From Diphasiastrum complanatum (Eukaryota; Streptophyta; Lycopodiopsida; Lycopodiales; Lycopodiaceae), in the NCBI GenBank assembly GCA_029204225.1, contig MU832660.1, positions 1-64,000 of the forward strand: a stretch of DNA of 64,000 nt. Direction: 5' to 3'. Position 1 is the stretch's first letter, and every line of letters starts with the position of its first letter. Under the pieces are notes generated by a model. It saw nothing but the letters and a program-made list of their open reading frames with translations, searched no databases and had not been told where the DNA came from. Both the position numbers and the translations under genes were made by a program. Positions 62,819 to 64,000 of this stretch are shown here, in pieces.

Positions 62819-63110
62819 GTATGAGAAAATTATAAAAATGAAAAAATCCTCGCAAGAGCAAATTCAAAGTGCTAAAAAAAGATTCAATTGCGAGCGTCTC
62901 AAAAGGCAAAAGGCAATATGGAATGTCTAATGCCCAAGGGGGCCAACACTTTTCTACGCTATCGTCGCAAGACTTGAAGCAAACAAACAAAGAGAACCTT
63001 TGGCTGTCTAGGGCGACATAGGTGGAAGGAGTGTCCTCGCAATCCCTCACGGACCACCTACAGTTTGCAAGTTGAGGAGGCAGATCCTATGAAGATCGAG
63101 GAGTTGGAAC
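62819..63110 (+). pseudogene. Coding-like exon remnant, unknown
   Basis: After a TTTCTTGTAG acceptor the plus strand reads YEKIIKMKKSSQEQIQSAKK, RFNCERLKRQKAIWNV, then in a shifted frame YAIVARLEANKQREPLAV-like sequence. Basic and helical; compare the basic exons of the transposon-like gene at 9.1 kb. Frame breaks indicate decay. Confidence 0.25.
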
Positions 63111-63368
63111 AGGTGTATGTTTTTGTTTGACATGTACAATTGATTGATTGTTATTTAATATGTACACCTATCTACATATCCAACCGAACGGTAATAACAT
63201 GGTCAATGATATTGATTATCATTGCATTTTTTGGCTCATCAAAAACATGAAAGCTCCTCGACTAAAATATTCTATGAACATATAATCTATTTTAATTTGT
63301 TGCAATATCATGTGACAATAACAAATTGATGCTTGTGCTTGTCCATGTGCGTGTGCGTATGCTTGTGC

Positions 63369-64000
<632 letters not shown>

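Overview
This window is nuclear DNA of a land plant with a large, repeat-rich genome. The evidence is GT-AG introns of about 0.1 to 5.2 kb, a complete six-exon cytosolic ribosomal protein S3 gene with a telo-box promoter, Ty1/copia elements primed by initiator-Met tRNA, a Helitron, and long (TC)n/(GA)n tracts. Slow decay by C-to-T change and many layers of LTR elements suit a fern, lycophyte or gymnosperm. I cannot place it more exactly from sequence alone.

Layout. 0-6 kb: decayed chromatin-type genes. These are a divergent, CENH3-like histone H3 fold (1985-2440), followed on the same strand by exons of a Ulp1/SENP-type (C48) protease (2645-4316), and on the opposite strand a gene with a BAH-like segment (about 4616-5859). 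6.3-9.4 kb: a degenerate gene of an uncharacterised DNA-transposon-like family behind a 29-bp terminal repeat; a second copy lies at 39.8-42.8 kb. 10-11.6 kb: a Ty3/gypsy LTR/PBS remnant, a giant TC tract and a BAHD acyltransferase fragment. 12.2-15.8 kb: a decayed Helitron Rep/helicase, followed by spliced exon remnants.

17.6-39.8 kb is a graveyard of Ty1/copia elements with some gypsy pieces. Two insertions are young and bounded by exact 5-bp target duplications. Element 1 (18776-23339, minus strand) sits in an older pseudogene and lacks integrase core, RT and RNase H. Element 2 (31086-37096, minus strand) is nested in an older copia RT/RNase H and has its RT replaced by an unrelated 365-codon ORF. 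Around them are 3-prime halves of at least three other copia lineages, a gypsy protease and a gypsy RT fragment.

44.7-52.3 kb: the RPS3 gene on the minus strand. Its 5.2-kb first intron contains six copies of a roughly 280-bp tandem repeat. 52.3-64 kb: mostly unassigned repeat DNA, a TC tract, a 133-bp tandem duplication, a 403-bp TRIM-like miniature LTR element (54338-54740) whose two LTRs each carry a tRNA-like gene, and a copia element with an in-frame integrase-RT fusion (57.9-60.9 kb).

RPS3 is the only gene that looks intact and functional. The points of most interest are the tRNA-bearing TRIM, the CENH3-like/Ulp1-like tandem, the copia element with a swapped RT, and the DNA-transposon-like family.
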